DNA of 64,000 nucleotides from Lamellibrachia columna (taxonomy: Eukaryota > Annelida > Polychaeta > Sabellida > Siboglinidae): positions 10,652,600 through 10,716,599 of the forward strand of contig OY759269.1 in NCBI GenBank assembly GCA_963662155.1, read 5' to 3'. Shown piece after piece: positions 52,067 to 64,000 of this stretch. The notes below the pieces were generated by a model. The model was not told the DNA's origin, ran no database searches, and saw only the letters and a program-made list of their open reading frames with translations. Position 1 is the stretch's first letter, and each line of letters starts with the position of its first letter. The translations under genes and the position numbers were made by a program.

Positions 52067-52744
52067 TTAATAGAGGCAAGCGTACACTGTGTTTCCACGC
52101 GCGTCTTTGTATATAATTATTATTTACATGCGCGCACTGACAGCGCTGAGCGCCAGGGGGTCTCCCAAGTTATTCTAATCGTGACGTCGCGCGTAATCAC
52201 CACTTATGGATACACTCATGGTTATCAACAGAGAGCACGCATGACAGCCCCATGTCTTCTTGCCAGAGGGTTTATGATATGGGTGTGGTTGGCACCGTAA
52301 CTTATAAAAATGTTGAACTGTTTTTTCTTTAAATGTGATTCAGACAATTTGGTCAGGAAGACAAGTCCTTCATGTTGAAAGCCGGATTAACTTATCTCAC
52401 AATAATTCAACCAATTTAATAAGTTACTGACTGTGGCTGCTGTGGTGTTGAAATTGTGTAAGCTGCGGAGACACCACAAACGGCTGAAGAACAAACCAAT
52501 CGTACACAAAACACACAGGTTCATTTCAAAGTTGATTTCAATCAGGTTCATCGAAGAGAAACTGAAATTCAATCAAAATGATATAACAATCCACGTCAGA
52601 TTCAACTCGCTCGGAGTATTCAAGACTCAACGCAAGTGATGCCCATTCGCGTCTCGGTAACTTACGACGATAAAACATTGTTGATTACAAACAGTGAGAG
52701 TTAATTTAAGTTAAAATACATTAAATGTTATACTGGCCTCATTT
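52067..52744. other. Non-coding stretch with one unassigned frame
   Basis: A basic 68-codon frame at 52433-52639 has no recognised domain. The sequence near 52155-52190 (GTCTCCCAAGTTATTCTAAT) resembles 21720-21745 inside the hAT element, so part may be mobile-element derived. Confidence 0.35.
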
Positions 52745-53172
52745 TGATGATGATTGACTTAAGTTGAAAAAGAACGTTGTTCAACAAGCGATATGCGTGT
52801 GTGAAATACGCCGGCAATTCGATACGTTGCACACCAAACGAAAAAAAATTCAGTTCATGCGGATCACTGAAGAAATGAATTATCCAAGGACGTCTAAAGG
52901 AGATACGATCGTATCATTAATGTCACACAACACTGCATTGTGAAGATTGTGTACGAAGTTTGTGCCAGCTTTATTCTTGTTTCTAATGCTATGCGCATTG
53001 CATTTTGGTTCGGACGCATATAATATATATTACACTTTGCTGTGTATTGATGACAGTTGAAACACACAAGCAACTAGCTACGCGCGTGTACGCATGCGTG
53101 AGCGTGTGCGTGCGGGCGGGTGCGCGTGCGTGCGCGTGCGCGTGCACGTATATGTGTATGTGTATGAGAGTG

Positions 53173-53216
<44 letters not shown>

Positions 53217-53460
53217 TCCGTCCGTCCGTCCGTCCGTCCGTCCGTGAAAATTTATGAGCGCTTTTGGGACATGTCTATGTTGTCGTTTGACCTATGTAAT
53301 ACATGAGCACGTTATTAAACATATAAAGTGTCATTCTTTCATTTACCACTCTTGGTCTCTTGCACATGCAGTCTCAACTAACCTCGCATTCATCAACAGA
53401 TTAGTCTGTGGACTTTGTAACAAACGTCAACAGTCAATATTCTCCGTCGATGCCAGTATT
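52745..53460. repeat. Mosaic repeat block, copy D (shortened)
   Basis: AACGTTGTTCAACAAGCGAT at 52773 matches 26269. The (GCGT)n array at 53174-53218 passes into (TCCG)n to 53245. Much of the middle segment is deleted. Confidence 0.8.
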
Positions 53461-53473
53461 TATATATTCATAC

Positions 53474-54124
<651 letters not shown>

Positions 54125-54845
54125 AGTTTTTTCTTCTGAATAGTTACAAATGGTGCTACCTTAATTCGTGCTAAAATTCGAAAATACGAAAATGTCCAGG
54201 ATTCGTCAGGAAATAAATGGCAAAATGACTATTCCCCAGATCATCCGTTCGGGTGACACATTTTCCGATTTAAAAGCTGTCAATCTCTTATTAGGGCCCC
54301 GTTTCTGCAGTAGACATTTTCAGTAGAAGTTGTTGAGTGGTGCCAATCTTTTTTGCTTTGAATGCTATTTTTGGTAGGCCCTACATTAACTAATCTCATT
54401 ATTTGAAAAGAAGTCGACTCTATTTTTACAATATTTAATTAAAATCGTTAAACACTTGTGTGCACAAAGCCCATGTAACCATATATTTATATAACTTATA
54501 TAACTTAATGTATGTTTTGATAATATCATTAGCTTGACTTTTGCGTGTTTTCAGCAGGATCGAAGCCAACTGGTGTACGTGTGTAATGACTTGTAATCAA
54601 AACTGCTTTGTTATTTCTAAGTGTCATTCCACGAGGTGCATATGATTGTTGATTATTTTGCTTTACAAAACACGTGCTGTGGCGACTGTTGCAAACATAC
54701 AGTAATAAATATATCAGTTTACGACTCGTCTAGTTTGTCCTGGCTGTAAGAAATAGTACATATACGATTTGTCGATAGAAATAATATTTGAATAGTCCAC
54801 TCATTATACAGGTTTATGATTACGCCGATTAAAATCAGAAGTTGA
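54125..54845. repeat. Dispersed repeat module beta, fifth copy
   Basis: AATAGTTACAAATGGTGCTA through ACGCCGATTAAAATCAG, closest to 28740-29205. Confidence 0.83.
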
Positions 54846-54889
54846 AGCTACTGTTTTGTCCACGGGAAAATCAACTGCATATCCATACG

Positions 54890-55040
54890 CGGACCATCCA
54901 ATCGCGTGACAAACACGTCGTTTCTAATTCGTTTGACAACACTGAATTGTTAAATATAAACAGTTATAAAGGAGAACATTTGGCAACTTGCCTTGCCTTG
55001 ATCAATATACAGTCGCCAAACAGTATGCCGACTTGGTAAC
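54890..55040 (+). promoter_or_regulatory. Promoter-like module 8 (CCAAT 54898, TATAAA 54955)
   Basis: 57-bp spacing. Only about 200 bp separates the TATA box from the peptide-like exon at 55126-55330, which suggests the original gene layout without the TTAA insertion. Confidence 0.45.
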
Positions 55041-55125
55041 AAACGCGCAACTGTCAATATTTACTGCGCATTTTATGTACCATTTGACCATACTAATGTT
55101 TCGGTTTTCTTCATTGCGTCAATAT

Positions 55126-55330
55126 ATGTTACATTCTTTTATCACGAAGGCAGTTATTGTGAAGTTCCTGTTTGTTACTTTTGGTGTCCTATGAACAACT
55201 CTGTTCTAAACATGCAGCTGATGGGACAAGGCATAGTCTAATACAATGAAATCTTAAACGGACTGCAACGGGACCGCCCCTGTTGTCCGTTTCCTGCAGA
55301 TGTCCGTTGTACCATGGACTGCTAAGCGCG
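55126..55330 (+). pseudogene. Broken paralogue of the small secreted peptide exon
   Basis: Reads VIVKFLFVTFGVL and then a stop. The following sequence still matches 37613-37735 base for base in many runs, with frameshifts. The acceptor GAAGGCAG precedes it at about 55153. Confidence 0.6.
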
Positions 55331-55602
55331 TTTAATGCGAGAATGAATGCGTCTATTTCATTGTATTTTTTTCCCGGAATTAGATACTATCTACCGGCAG
55401 ATCGTTTCACCGCGACTTCAAAGTGAATTAGCTAAACACGCTATGATTACGATTAGGTACTAGGATCGTTTCACCGGCAGATCGTTTCACTTCGACTTCA
55501 AAGGGAATTAACTAAACACTATATGATCACGATTAGATAATGGGAAGTAACGACTAGGTAATGCTCCCATTGTACCATCACTTTGATTTAGATTAGCGAT
55601 AT

Positions 55603-55938
55603 AATTAGCGGTATGATTAACTAAGCTGGGTGACGTGGTATGATTAACCAAGCTGGGTGACATGGTATGATTAACCAAGCTGGGTGACATGGTATGATTA
55701 ATCAAGCTGGGTGACATGGTATGATTAACCAAGCTGGGTGACATGGTATGATTAACCAAGCTGGGTGACATGGTATGATTAACCAAGCTGGGTGACATAG
55801 TATGATTAACCAAGCTGGGTGACATTGTATGATTACCCAAGCTGGTTGACATGGTATGATTAAACAAGCTGGGTGACATGGTATGATTAACCAAGCTGGG
55901 TGACATGGTATGATTAACCAAGCTGGATGACATGGTAT
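55603..55938. repeat. 27-bp minisatellite, about 12 copies
   Basis: Unit TATGATTAACCAAGCTGGGT plus GACATGG. The minus strand encodes the 9-residue repeat MSPSLVNHT. It lies at the end of the peptide-gene block, where 37985 and 43530 have no array. Confidence 0.95.
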
Positions 55939-56790
55939 GCTGCTGTCCAAAGGAGCAACAAGAAGGACTCAATTTAACGGTCAATTAATTTACTCATACG
56001 AAATGGCATGTGAGATACTCAGTATTCCACAAACCCGGTAAATATGCCTGTAGTTGGGTTGTACATAAACGTTAAATCTAGGGAAGGCTGTAAATTAGAT
56101 CATCACAGCCTGTTCTGTGTGCATTTAACCAGTTGGAACCAGTTGACCGGGAATTTACCGGTTGCGCCGCAATAGTTGTCAATCAAATCACCACATCCTT
56201 TCATAGTCGACTCAACCTCGTTGGATAAGTTTGCTGGACGCGGTTATCGCGTAAACAGATTGTGAATTTTATCACCAACGCGGGTAAACAAGGAAAAATC
56301 CCAACGAGGAATGTTATTATTGTCAAATATACTTATGTTGTAAGCGCGCTTAAACACATATGAGACAGACAGACTGTAGACAATTAAATATTCTCCATTA
56401 CAAGAACTAACAGCTGTAGCAGATGTTAGGTGTTGGCTTTAAAAAGCGAGCTCAACCTGAGGGTTTACCAACTAGGGCTGCATTGCGAGTTGCAATTTTG
56501 ATAACACGTTATCAGGCTCTGGTTCGGTAAAATTATGTCACGGCCAACACCGAGCTACCACTACCTCAGCATTATGGTTGGGATTTAGTTGATGGGCGCT
56601 TCCACCCAGTGGTGACTTGTTTGCTTCCAGCTCCTGATGCAGTGACACATCTCATTCGTATTCATGTGTACACACGCGGCGTGCAACAATGGCCTATCTA
56701 GGATTTGGCCAAGGGAGGCCAAAGGGAGGCCACGGGGAGGCCAAAGGAGGGCCAAAGGTGGGCCAAGCTCAGACACTACGTTGCATGGCG
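55939..56790. repeat. Dispersed block, third copy, with 12-bp repeats
   Basis: Partial match to 38220-38420 and 38870-39000. It holds one unit of the 52-bp repeat (56512) and GGGAGGCCAAAG-type short repeats at 56703-56765. The LINE fragment present in the other two copies is absent. Confidence 0.75.
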
Positions 56791-58760
56791 CGTTCTCTAT
56801 TGATATGCTCAGTAGAATGGTAGGGTATTATTCATAGCGATCATTTATGACATGATTTATGCTAATATCATATCTTGCTATTTGACATTCACATTAATGT
56901 TGCGTATTTATATTTGACTATGCCAAGGTTTTATATTTTGCTTGTCTATTGAGAAATGGTTTCCGTTATAAGTGTTGTCTGTAGACATTACGATTGTGCC
57001 GAGTTACGTGATCGACGTCTAACATCCACATCAGTTTATTTCGTACCCTTCGTGTAAGCGGCCGTTCGGCTTGGAGTTGTTATCACCATAGGCATTGCCC
57101 TACCAAAACTTCACTGGGAAGTGCAAGGTGTCCTCTTGCAGTGGCTGCCTTTTCTCTCATACATCGCCGGGCAACTGGGTTAGGAATGTACGCTATTGAT
57201 ATTTCCTCAATATATGTATAATATGTATTGCTCCAAAACGTTTTAGACAGTCCAATGTGTGATTGCGTGCGTGCGTGCGTGTGATAGGCAATATTTCCAC
57301 GCAAAACCCTGATGTCAAACAATGGTGCATTCGATATCTTGTGTGATATATATTATACTAGTTCCTACTAGCAGCGCTCAGAATTTGACATTGTAGCAGT
57401 AGGCAGCCGAATGGCATCATTAGCAAACTAATGATACGTAACAAAAACTCGTAACGCCCAATTCTTAATAAAACCAGTTCCTGTATCAACTGTGCTTTGT
57501 TCATTATGCTTAAAGTACACCCTTTCAAAAATAGACCCTTTGTGACGATATACGGAGTAGGAGCGCCGTGCTTCTGACCTATAGCCAACGTAGTCAACAC
57601 AATTGATCAACAATAGCAGCGACCGTCGGCCTAACGAACTCTTTAAATGTCACAATGACATTTTCGCCCTCAGTGAGGATTCGTTGTGACGATTTTGTTG
57701 CCGTCAAAAAGTAGCGATACTTTAATTAATTATCACCACAAAAGTAATATAATGTTTGATATAGAATATTCCTCATATAGCACATATACTAGGGTCTACG
57801 CCATTTATATGTATATTTTCAGACCTTCATGCATATGGAACCTGCGCAGACAACTTCTTTATGATATATCACCTTTCGTTATGGCCTAGCAGGTTAAATA
57901 TATTATTATAGGAAGATATAGTCAGTGGTTATGTGGATATTCCTGCTCATGTTATCCGAGGGATGTTATGTTGGTGATACTAGTAGGGATATTATCAGGG
58001 GAACCTCGTTCATGGGTATCCCGGCCGATTCTATAATGTTGAAGATATCGTAGTGATGTATTAGGGCAAGAAGTGTTATCCACCGGTATATTATCCCGGT
58101 GATTATGTCGGAGGTACTATCCTGGTAATTTTGTCCTGAGGGACACTGTCGCCGCATATCCGCCGGATTATCCGAGTGATATTGTCCTGCATGATTACGG
58201 CCGGAATTATTGTCCGGTGGAGATTACCTTGTGAGTGCTGGCATGGTTACTATAATGGGTAATTTTCTTGGATATACTGGTGTGGGATATTATATGGAGA
58301 GTATTGTCCTAGGAGATACCATTATATTATGCAGAGGGTATTCGTCTAGGATATATTTTTATGGGATGCTTGGGGTTGATATAGTGATTTAATGTGTTGT
58401 CCTGGATATTAACCGAGAAATATTGCCATGGTGATATATATTCCTGGAGATATTGTTTATGCGATTGGGAATATTACCCGAGGAATATGTTGTTCTGTGG
58501 GTAACCGGCGGGTGAGATAATCCTGGATATGTTATCACGTAACATTCAGACAGGAGATATTATCCGCGGATGTATTGTCCTTGTGATTATGTCTGGGAAT
58601 ATTATCTTGTGTACATTATGCTAGGTACACTCTCGCCGGATATCAGCCGGACTATCCTAGTGATATTGTTCTACACGATTATGGCCGGACATATTTTTCA
58701 GATGAGATATTGTCCTGTGAATTCTGGCATGGATACTTTTTAAATGTTCTGGGAATAGTG
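56790..58760. repeat. Dispersed modules eta, epsilon and theta
   Basis: Paralogue of 39540-42305 in the same order, without the palindrome, the long (GCGT)n array and the LINE tail. No gene. Confidence 0.8.
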
Positions 58761-59639
58761 GCGGGGGTCTTGTACTAAGGGATTCTACCGTGTCATATTG
58801 TTCTGGGGGTATTGTCCTGCAGCACAAAGTCATGTGATGTTGTCCGAGGGATGTTGTTCACAGTGATATTACCCCGGGTATTTGCCATGGACGTACTATC
58901 AACTGACACTATCTTAAGGGGATTGCCTTGGATATGCTTTCCTTTTAGCTCCCGATATATATCTTTAATAAACTCTTTATTATGTAAATCAATGACATGT
59001 TCACTGCACCTAAACTGCCAATTGTACCACGTGTGTTGACGACACCAAACTCTCATATTCAGCCAGTGCTACAAAACAGCTTGACAATATTTCATGTGAC
59101 TTTATAGATTGCAATTATGGTTATCGACTAATAATTTGTTTTTTAACATAGTCGAAACCAACTACATGTTATCCTCTGGTCGAGCTCGAGTGTCTGATAT
59201 AGATACCAAGAGAAAAAAACACACATATATAACAAGAGGATGTGTTGCAAAATTCCATGTTGTTCTAATCGAGGAGTATTTCAATTGGAAAGACAACACT
59301 AGTCGAGTACAGTCTACGTGAAAATATACTAAGGTGAAAATAAATGTTGGTATCTTGCAATGATGCAGCAAACTACTTGAATGTCATAGTACGTACACAT
59401 TATATTCGACCAAGTTATTGTCGTTTGTATTGTAGTGTAGGGAAATATTGGGGTAATACAAATGTACATAGCATAATTATGTTGCTAAAGGTGGCAATGT
59501 CAATCGTTATACATACAAGTCTGGTTATAATGTATTACAAACTGATTTCTTTTAATACACGTTCTTGACTGATTGATATGTTGGTTGATTGATTGAATGA
59601 TTGTTTGATTGATTGATTGATTGATCGATTGATTGATTG
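58761..59639. other. Non-coding stretch, no gene recognised
   Basis: The minus frame 58793-59056 starts MRVWCRQHTWYNWQFRCSEH and looks moderately protein-like to about residue 45, but has no recognised domain. A (TGAT)n-like run lies at 59575-59642. Confidence 0.35.
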
Positions 59640-59885
59640 ATCACCCCTTCCTCGTCCACTTTCCTCCACGAATTCTCCCCAACTTGTATTTTCAGATGCA
59701 CTTCTGCCTCCGCGCTGCCGTCTCCACACACCGCTCCACTCAGGCATACAAATATGTCTCGTTGTTTCAGTTTCTTCCATTCCAGTCGAATACCCAGGTC
59801 ATTTGTTCTGCTGCCAGACATGAAGCACTTCTGTCTTCTCCAGGTTTACTCTCAGTCCATATCTGCTGAACAACAACCTACCACT
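59640..59885 (-). pseudogene. LINE reverse transcriptase fragment (second LINE type)
   Basis: Across frames the minus strand gives RYGLRVNLEKTEV, LGIRLEWKKLKQRDIFVC, LSGAVCGDGSAEAEVHLK, IQVGENSWRKVDEEG. It is the same type as 47330-47515 and extends further downstream. Fragment only. Confidence 0.78.
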
Positions 59886-60756
59886 CTACCGTCTGTTATT
59901 GGACGTCCTTCTGGTCCAATATTCGCTGCTTTCAAGAGGCCGCCTGCACAATCAGCATGGATTATTTCTGTCTGGGCGATTCAGCGTAACCTCAAGTGAT
60001 TACCATGGTTCTTTATAATAATAATTATGGCTCACAACTTCGATCTTTACAGACGCATACAACCAGCGGTTTTTTGTCAAAGGCAGTTATTGTGACGCTA
60101 GACGTGAGTTTCATTATTTTCCCGGAATCGAATACTACCTACCGCAGATCGTTCCACCGCGACTTCAAAGAGAATTGGTTACACAGACAACGATTACTGG
60201 GAAATAACGACTACGTAATGCCGCCTTGGTTACTGTCGGCTTGACTTACCTTAGTTATACAATACTGTGTTAGACAAAACAGTTTACTAATTTTTACTCG
60301 TTATGGTTGCAGATTTGTGCACATTTGTAGTTAAAATGTGTATCTTATTTTATGACGATATAATGTATATACCATTGGACAGCACCTCAGAACAAGTCAA
60401 TATTTTCTGTCGTTCAACGCCGAGTCATTATTTATGTATTCGCTATAATTGTTGAGTATTTTCATCTTAACCATTTTAGGCTATGATTTAGCAAACTATC
60501 ATAATGACAATGGCATTAATACAGGAGATTTCTAAAGGAAAATCTCACACATACAGGACATGAGAGAAAACACCGACACTGATACAAGTAATTGCGAGGG
60601 ACAGTGATAGTTACATTAATGACACCAGATGGAAGTTCTCTCATGAAACACAACGTCTAAATACAGAATATAACTTAATTGTTCTAACTCGTTAATTGTT
60701 TACTTTTTACCAAAATACTCAACTATCTGGCAACGTTCGTTTTATTTTGATTGCAG
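59886..60756. other. Non-coding stretch with a piece of the peptide-gene block
   Basis: 60075-60270 matches 55140-55200 and 55360-55600 with an internal deletion (AAAGGCAGTTATTGTGAC; CGCAGATCGTTCCACCGCGA). The remainder is unassigned. Confidence 0.55.
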
Positions 60757-60862
60757 CTAATCCAATCGCACGACCAACTGCAGTCAACACAATGACTAAC
60801 GTCCGAACTCTACTCGGCCTCTTCCTGCTACTAATGATAGTCTTACCTGAATCAACAAACGG
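60757..60862 (+). CDS. Candidate signal-peptide exon
   Basis: TTTTATTTTGATTGCAG ends at 60756 and G|GTAAGC follows 60862, giving a 106-base exon. The ATG at 60792 opens MTNVRTLLGLFLLLMIVLPE followed by STN, a classic signal peptide with a short basic n-region, Leu-rich core and small residues at the end. The exon stops in phase 2. A bound 5' UTR intron and coding start form a typical first coding exon of a secreted protein. The next exon is not recognised, because a dead LINE starts about 160 bp downstream. No paralogue elsewhere in the window. Confidence 0.45.
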
Positions 60863-61019
60863 GTAAGCGAGCAGCAGTTCTTGTGTGTGAATGGTTTGTT
60901 AGAGACGTCGATGAGGACACAGGTATTGTAACTTATTTAAACTAGATGTGCAGGGATGACACACGGCGACTACTCAAATGAGGAATACAAATAAACATTC
61001 AAGGAAATTTTCACCAATT

Positions 61020-61201
61020 AGTTCTGAAAATGAACTTAAATGTGTACGCTTAAATGCCAGGAGCATAGTAACTAACAACGGCGAGTTCGAATGTATGGTA
61101 TATATTGACCCTAATGTAATAGGTATCACACAATCGTGAGCAAATAAAGACAAATCAGATACTGAAGTAGAACTTAGAAGTTATGATAGTTTAAGAAGGA
61201 G

Positions 61202-61270
<69 letters not shown>

Positions 61271-62220
61271 GGAGCAGAAGTAATGTTATATATTAAAGAG
61301 TATATCCAGGCATATGAGGTAAAATAAAATATCGAAGCAGATTTCGAGGAAGTCATCTGGTGCAAAATAGTTACCATAAAATCAACGTTAACAATGGGAT
61401 TAGTTTATCGTAGTCTGAACATAGGACAACATGTATAGCAACACAACTATAAGAGAGTTGTCTAAGGGGAATATCTTCTAACGGGTTATCTTAATCATGG
61501 ACATACACAATGAAACTCTTTAGAAAGTGTTGTGGTGATGACCAACATATGTTATTTGTAATACAGGATTGGTTCCTTACTCAACGTTTTTTCGAACCAA
61601 CCAGAGGTGGGAATGTGTTGGATTTAGTTGACAAAATGGAAGTACACGACCTTTTGGGTTCCAGTGATCATAACAAGTTAAGCTGTCAAAAGAGGTTATA
61701 AGAAAATATTGACCCAAATAAAAGACGTGGCGGGTATAGCAATATACCGGAAATATAAAAGACTATACAAGCTACAAAGACACGCCTAACATAGCCACAA
61801 CTGAAATTAGAAAATCTAAAAGAACGCTTGAGCAATAATTGTTAGATAATTATAACAAACAACAAAACGAGTTTCTGCACTTAACATGGAGATCCCACTT
61901 AAACCATTTATAGCAGTTGTAGATCAAATTAGTACGCCACTTGTAAAAGTGTTAAGAAAGGATCGAGAAACACGTCATAAAATGCAGGCCAGTAAATTTA
62001 ACATCAGGTTGATGCAAATTATTACAAACATTAATTACAGGGTGGAATTCCTTGAAAAACAACATCAATTAATAAATTAATACGATTGGGTTTCTTACAG
62101 TTATGTAAAGACTAGCCAAGCTCTTATGTTTTCTTAAAGAAACTAAAAAGTGGTTACACACCCAGTGGAATTATCTACTTAGATTTTCAGAAAGCTTTCG
62201 AAAAAGAGACATATCAAAGA
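61020..62220 (+). pseudogene. CR1-like LINE: endonuclease domain and RT motif A, broken
   Basis: Frames give LKCVRLNARSIVTNNGEFE, NVIGITQS, GAEVMLYIKEYIQAYEV, EEVIWCKIV, LTMGLVYRS, then QPEVGMCWI-type and LGSSDHNK motifs: the apurinic endonuclease order. At 62165-62215 SGIIYLDFQKAFEK marks RT motif A. Many stops, and a (GA)n microsatellite has expanded inside the domain at 61203-61267. A long gap in the RT follows. Confidence 0.85.
61203..61267. repeat. (GA)n microsatellite
   Basis: About 32 GA units at a place coding for Arg/Asp in intact relatives. Confidence 0.97.
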
Positions 62221-62292
62221 TTTGTACTTAGAAAGAAACAAAAGTCATGATTTGGGGACTATGCACCTAAAAAAATTAAAAGTAACCATGTG

Positions 62293-62420
62293 TAACTTAA
62301 CATAAAGAATACCAGAATACCAGAATACCGAGATATTCTTTAACTTAACATAAAGAATACCAGAATAACGTGATATTCTTTAACTTAACATAAAGAATAC
62401 CAGAATACCGAGATATTCTT
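62293..62420. repeat. 40-bp tandem repeat, 3 copies, self-complementary
   Basis: Unit TAACTTAACATAAAGAATAC plus AGAATACCGAGATATTCTT. The first copy has 8 extra bases. AAAGAATA and TATTCTTT in each unit can pair. Confidence 0.9.
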
Positions 62421-63010
62421 TATTGATATTTAAACATTTTAACCAGCGCGAGCGATAGACGCATAACCAGCTCTATGAAAATCGGGTAACCTAGACTACG
62501 CGTCACGCGTGACCAAATATGTTACATAACTCGAGTTTTGACGCAAACAGGCTGGCCATATCCTTTTGACAAGTTTATGAATAAGTGTATGCAAATACAT
62601 TTTTATTTGGTGAGCGAATGTTGTTAGACTACTCGCACTCGTGACATAGGTTTATCAAAATGTTGGCGCGGCCCATGACATTAAGATGTGTGTTCAACAA
62701 GGTTTTCATTGTAAACCAATAGCATGATATTCTTAATTGTAGTTGCAAATTGGTGTATTTTAATAATTCTTTCAGGTACATAGACCCACAATCATGAAAT
62801 TAGTCTCCCTTTAAACTAAACTGGATAGAACATGGTTGACAGAGAGAAGACAGACAGTAATAGTCGGTAAAGGTAAAGGTATGTTCTCATGTAGCGAGGC
62901 ATTGAGTTCATAGTGCATTACACTTCATCCTCTTGCAGACATGTTATTATAATAGGTAAAACCATTTAAGAAAATGAAAGAAGAGTAAAAGTTAGCGCTG
63001 ACATGAAAGT
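62421..63010. other. Non-coding stretch inside or between LINE parts
   Basis: Nothing recognised. The RT core expected here for an intact LINE is absent or too decayed to read. Confidence 0.45.
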
Positions 63011-63855
63011 TTCATACCATTTCGTGTTGCTACTTCAAAAGGTATTCAAATTCAACAAATGTACCCTTATGCAAAGCAGTAGTGAGACCTGGTTTGCAAC
63101 ATTGCGTACAAACATGGATGCCATATCGTAATAAGGACATAGATAAGCTACAAATAATAAGCTGATTTCAGAATGAGAGACTTTATTTATGAAAAACCGC
63201 GTAATAGAATGTAATTTTACAACACAAGGTGGAGAACAAACATAAGTTTTGTTATATTTAATGGCTATAAAGATATTGATTAATTGATTGACTTATTGGT
63301 GCATTAATTAATTAATTCATTTATTCATTCATTAAAACATTTATTCAAATATTGGCAACACTGTTCAAGATAAACATAGCTATGCACACTTACATATTAA
63401 TGCGATAAATCAAATTTTACGCATCTGCAGAACAACACACATATAATTGTGTATACAATGTTTGAAGGGAGTAACTGCGAAGTCATTTACTGTTATGTGA
63501 AATTTCCACTAACAGTCGTATTAAGCAGTAGTATTAAATTTCTGACATACGTTTGTGTTACTCATATACATGAATGACAACCTGGCTATCTTAATTATGT
63601 ATTGTGTTACTATAAATATATGTTTTCAACGTATTTGTTTTGTGATATAAAGTATAGGTGCACAGGTTACACATAATAAATTGCAGAATTCATATTGATA
63701 TAACTATTTTCTTTAAACTTAAAAAAGGCAGTAGAACCGGAGGGCAGAAAGCAACATTAGTTAATGAACAGTGTAGGCTGGATATGAGAAAGTATCCATT
63801 CTCACTGAAAACGATAAATGAATGGAACACATTATCTCATGATTATGGAAATTGA
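63011..63855 (+). pseudogene. CR1-like LINE C-terminal part, broken
   Basis: About 63065-63160 reads LCKAVVRPGLQHCVQTWMPY and NKDIDKLQII. At 63658-63855 it reads HIDITIFFKLKKGSRTGG, CRLDMRKYPFSLKTINEWN. This is the C-terminal order of the CR1-like element, with about 400 bp of foreign AT-rich sequence between. It is probably the same insertion as 61020-62220. Confidence 0.8.
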
Positions 63856-64000
63856 TATCTGATATTTCATATTTGAAAAGGGCGGGCTTTACATAGATAA
63901 AACATTTAACTGTCGCTACGCCAATGGCTTCCTTGCCCACGTGCTATCCAGTGTTCGTACCTTTTGGATGGATTAATTGTTCTAACTCGTTAATTGTTGT

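Noticed and set aside
55508..55984. 158-codon minus frame with MSPSLVNHT repeats
   Set aside because: Product of a 27-bp minisatellite with no other coding signal.

Overview
The window is nuclear DNA from an invertebrate animal, probably marine. The evidence is a secreted thrombospondin/EGF-type gene with a consensus GT splice donor, decayed non-LTR retrotransposons, hAT and TTAA-flanked DNA transposons, and an extreme load of (TA)n, (CA)n and (GCGT)n microsatellites. No bacterial genes, operons, rRNA or tRNA genes are visible. The species cannot be named from the sequence. Real coding capacity is low; most long open frames are translations of simple or tandem repeats.

Region 1-16.5 kb is a tandem segmental duplication with two units of about 8 kb and the first bases of a third. 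Each unit carries, on the minus strand, a 5' coding exon for a secreted protein with five TSP1 and four EGF-like modules (1980-3248 and 10357-11625). Behind it on the plus strand lies a decayed LINE reverse transcriptase that runs into long (TA)n tracts. Both TSP exons end at a GTAAGT donor in the middle of an EGF motif, so both genes should continue to the left. No further exon is visible between the copies, so they may be alternative promoters and N-terminal cassettes of one gene lying off the left edge. The unit boundaries carry a 77-bp tandem repeat.

Region 16.5-26 kb holds a LINE 3' fragment with an internal 39-bp tandem repeat, a non-autonomous DNA transposon with GC-rich inverted ends (17.78-18.82 kb), a 200-N gap, and a 4-kb hAT element (21507-25538) with matching terminal inverted repeats and a broken DUF4371-type transposase. 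Both DNA elements abut (TA)n tracts.

Region 26-60 kb is a mosaic of the same few hundred-bp modules, repeated and shuffled. One recurrent module looks like a core promoter plus a short first exon: CCAAT box, TATAAA 46-57 bp later, an initiator, and sometimes a GTAAGT donor. Another module (37.5-38.0, 55.1-55.6, 60.1 kb) looks like the second exon of a small secreted-peptide gene. In one gene copy the presumed intron is interrupted by a 7.8-kb element at a TTAA site (29644-37449). It encodes a decayed P2X7-ballast-like cysteine domain on the plus strand and a decayed THAP domain on the minus strand, and is itself split by a 2.4-kb hAT element with an 8-bp target duplication. A paralogous empty site at 39.15-39.25 kb confirms the insertion. 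Several minisatellites (27, 52, 35 and 27 bp) have expanded from sequences that are single-copy in paralogous blocks.

Region 60-64 kb contains a candidate signal-peptide exon (60757-60862) with splice signals on both sides, followed by a decayed CR1-like LINE (endonuclease, reverse transcriptase motif A, C-terminal end).

A recurrent mutational signature is palindromic duplication of flanking sequence across (TA)n tracts, seen at three sites, plus one perfect short hairpin absent from its paralogues.
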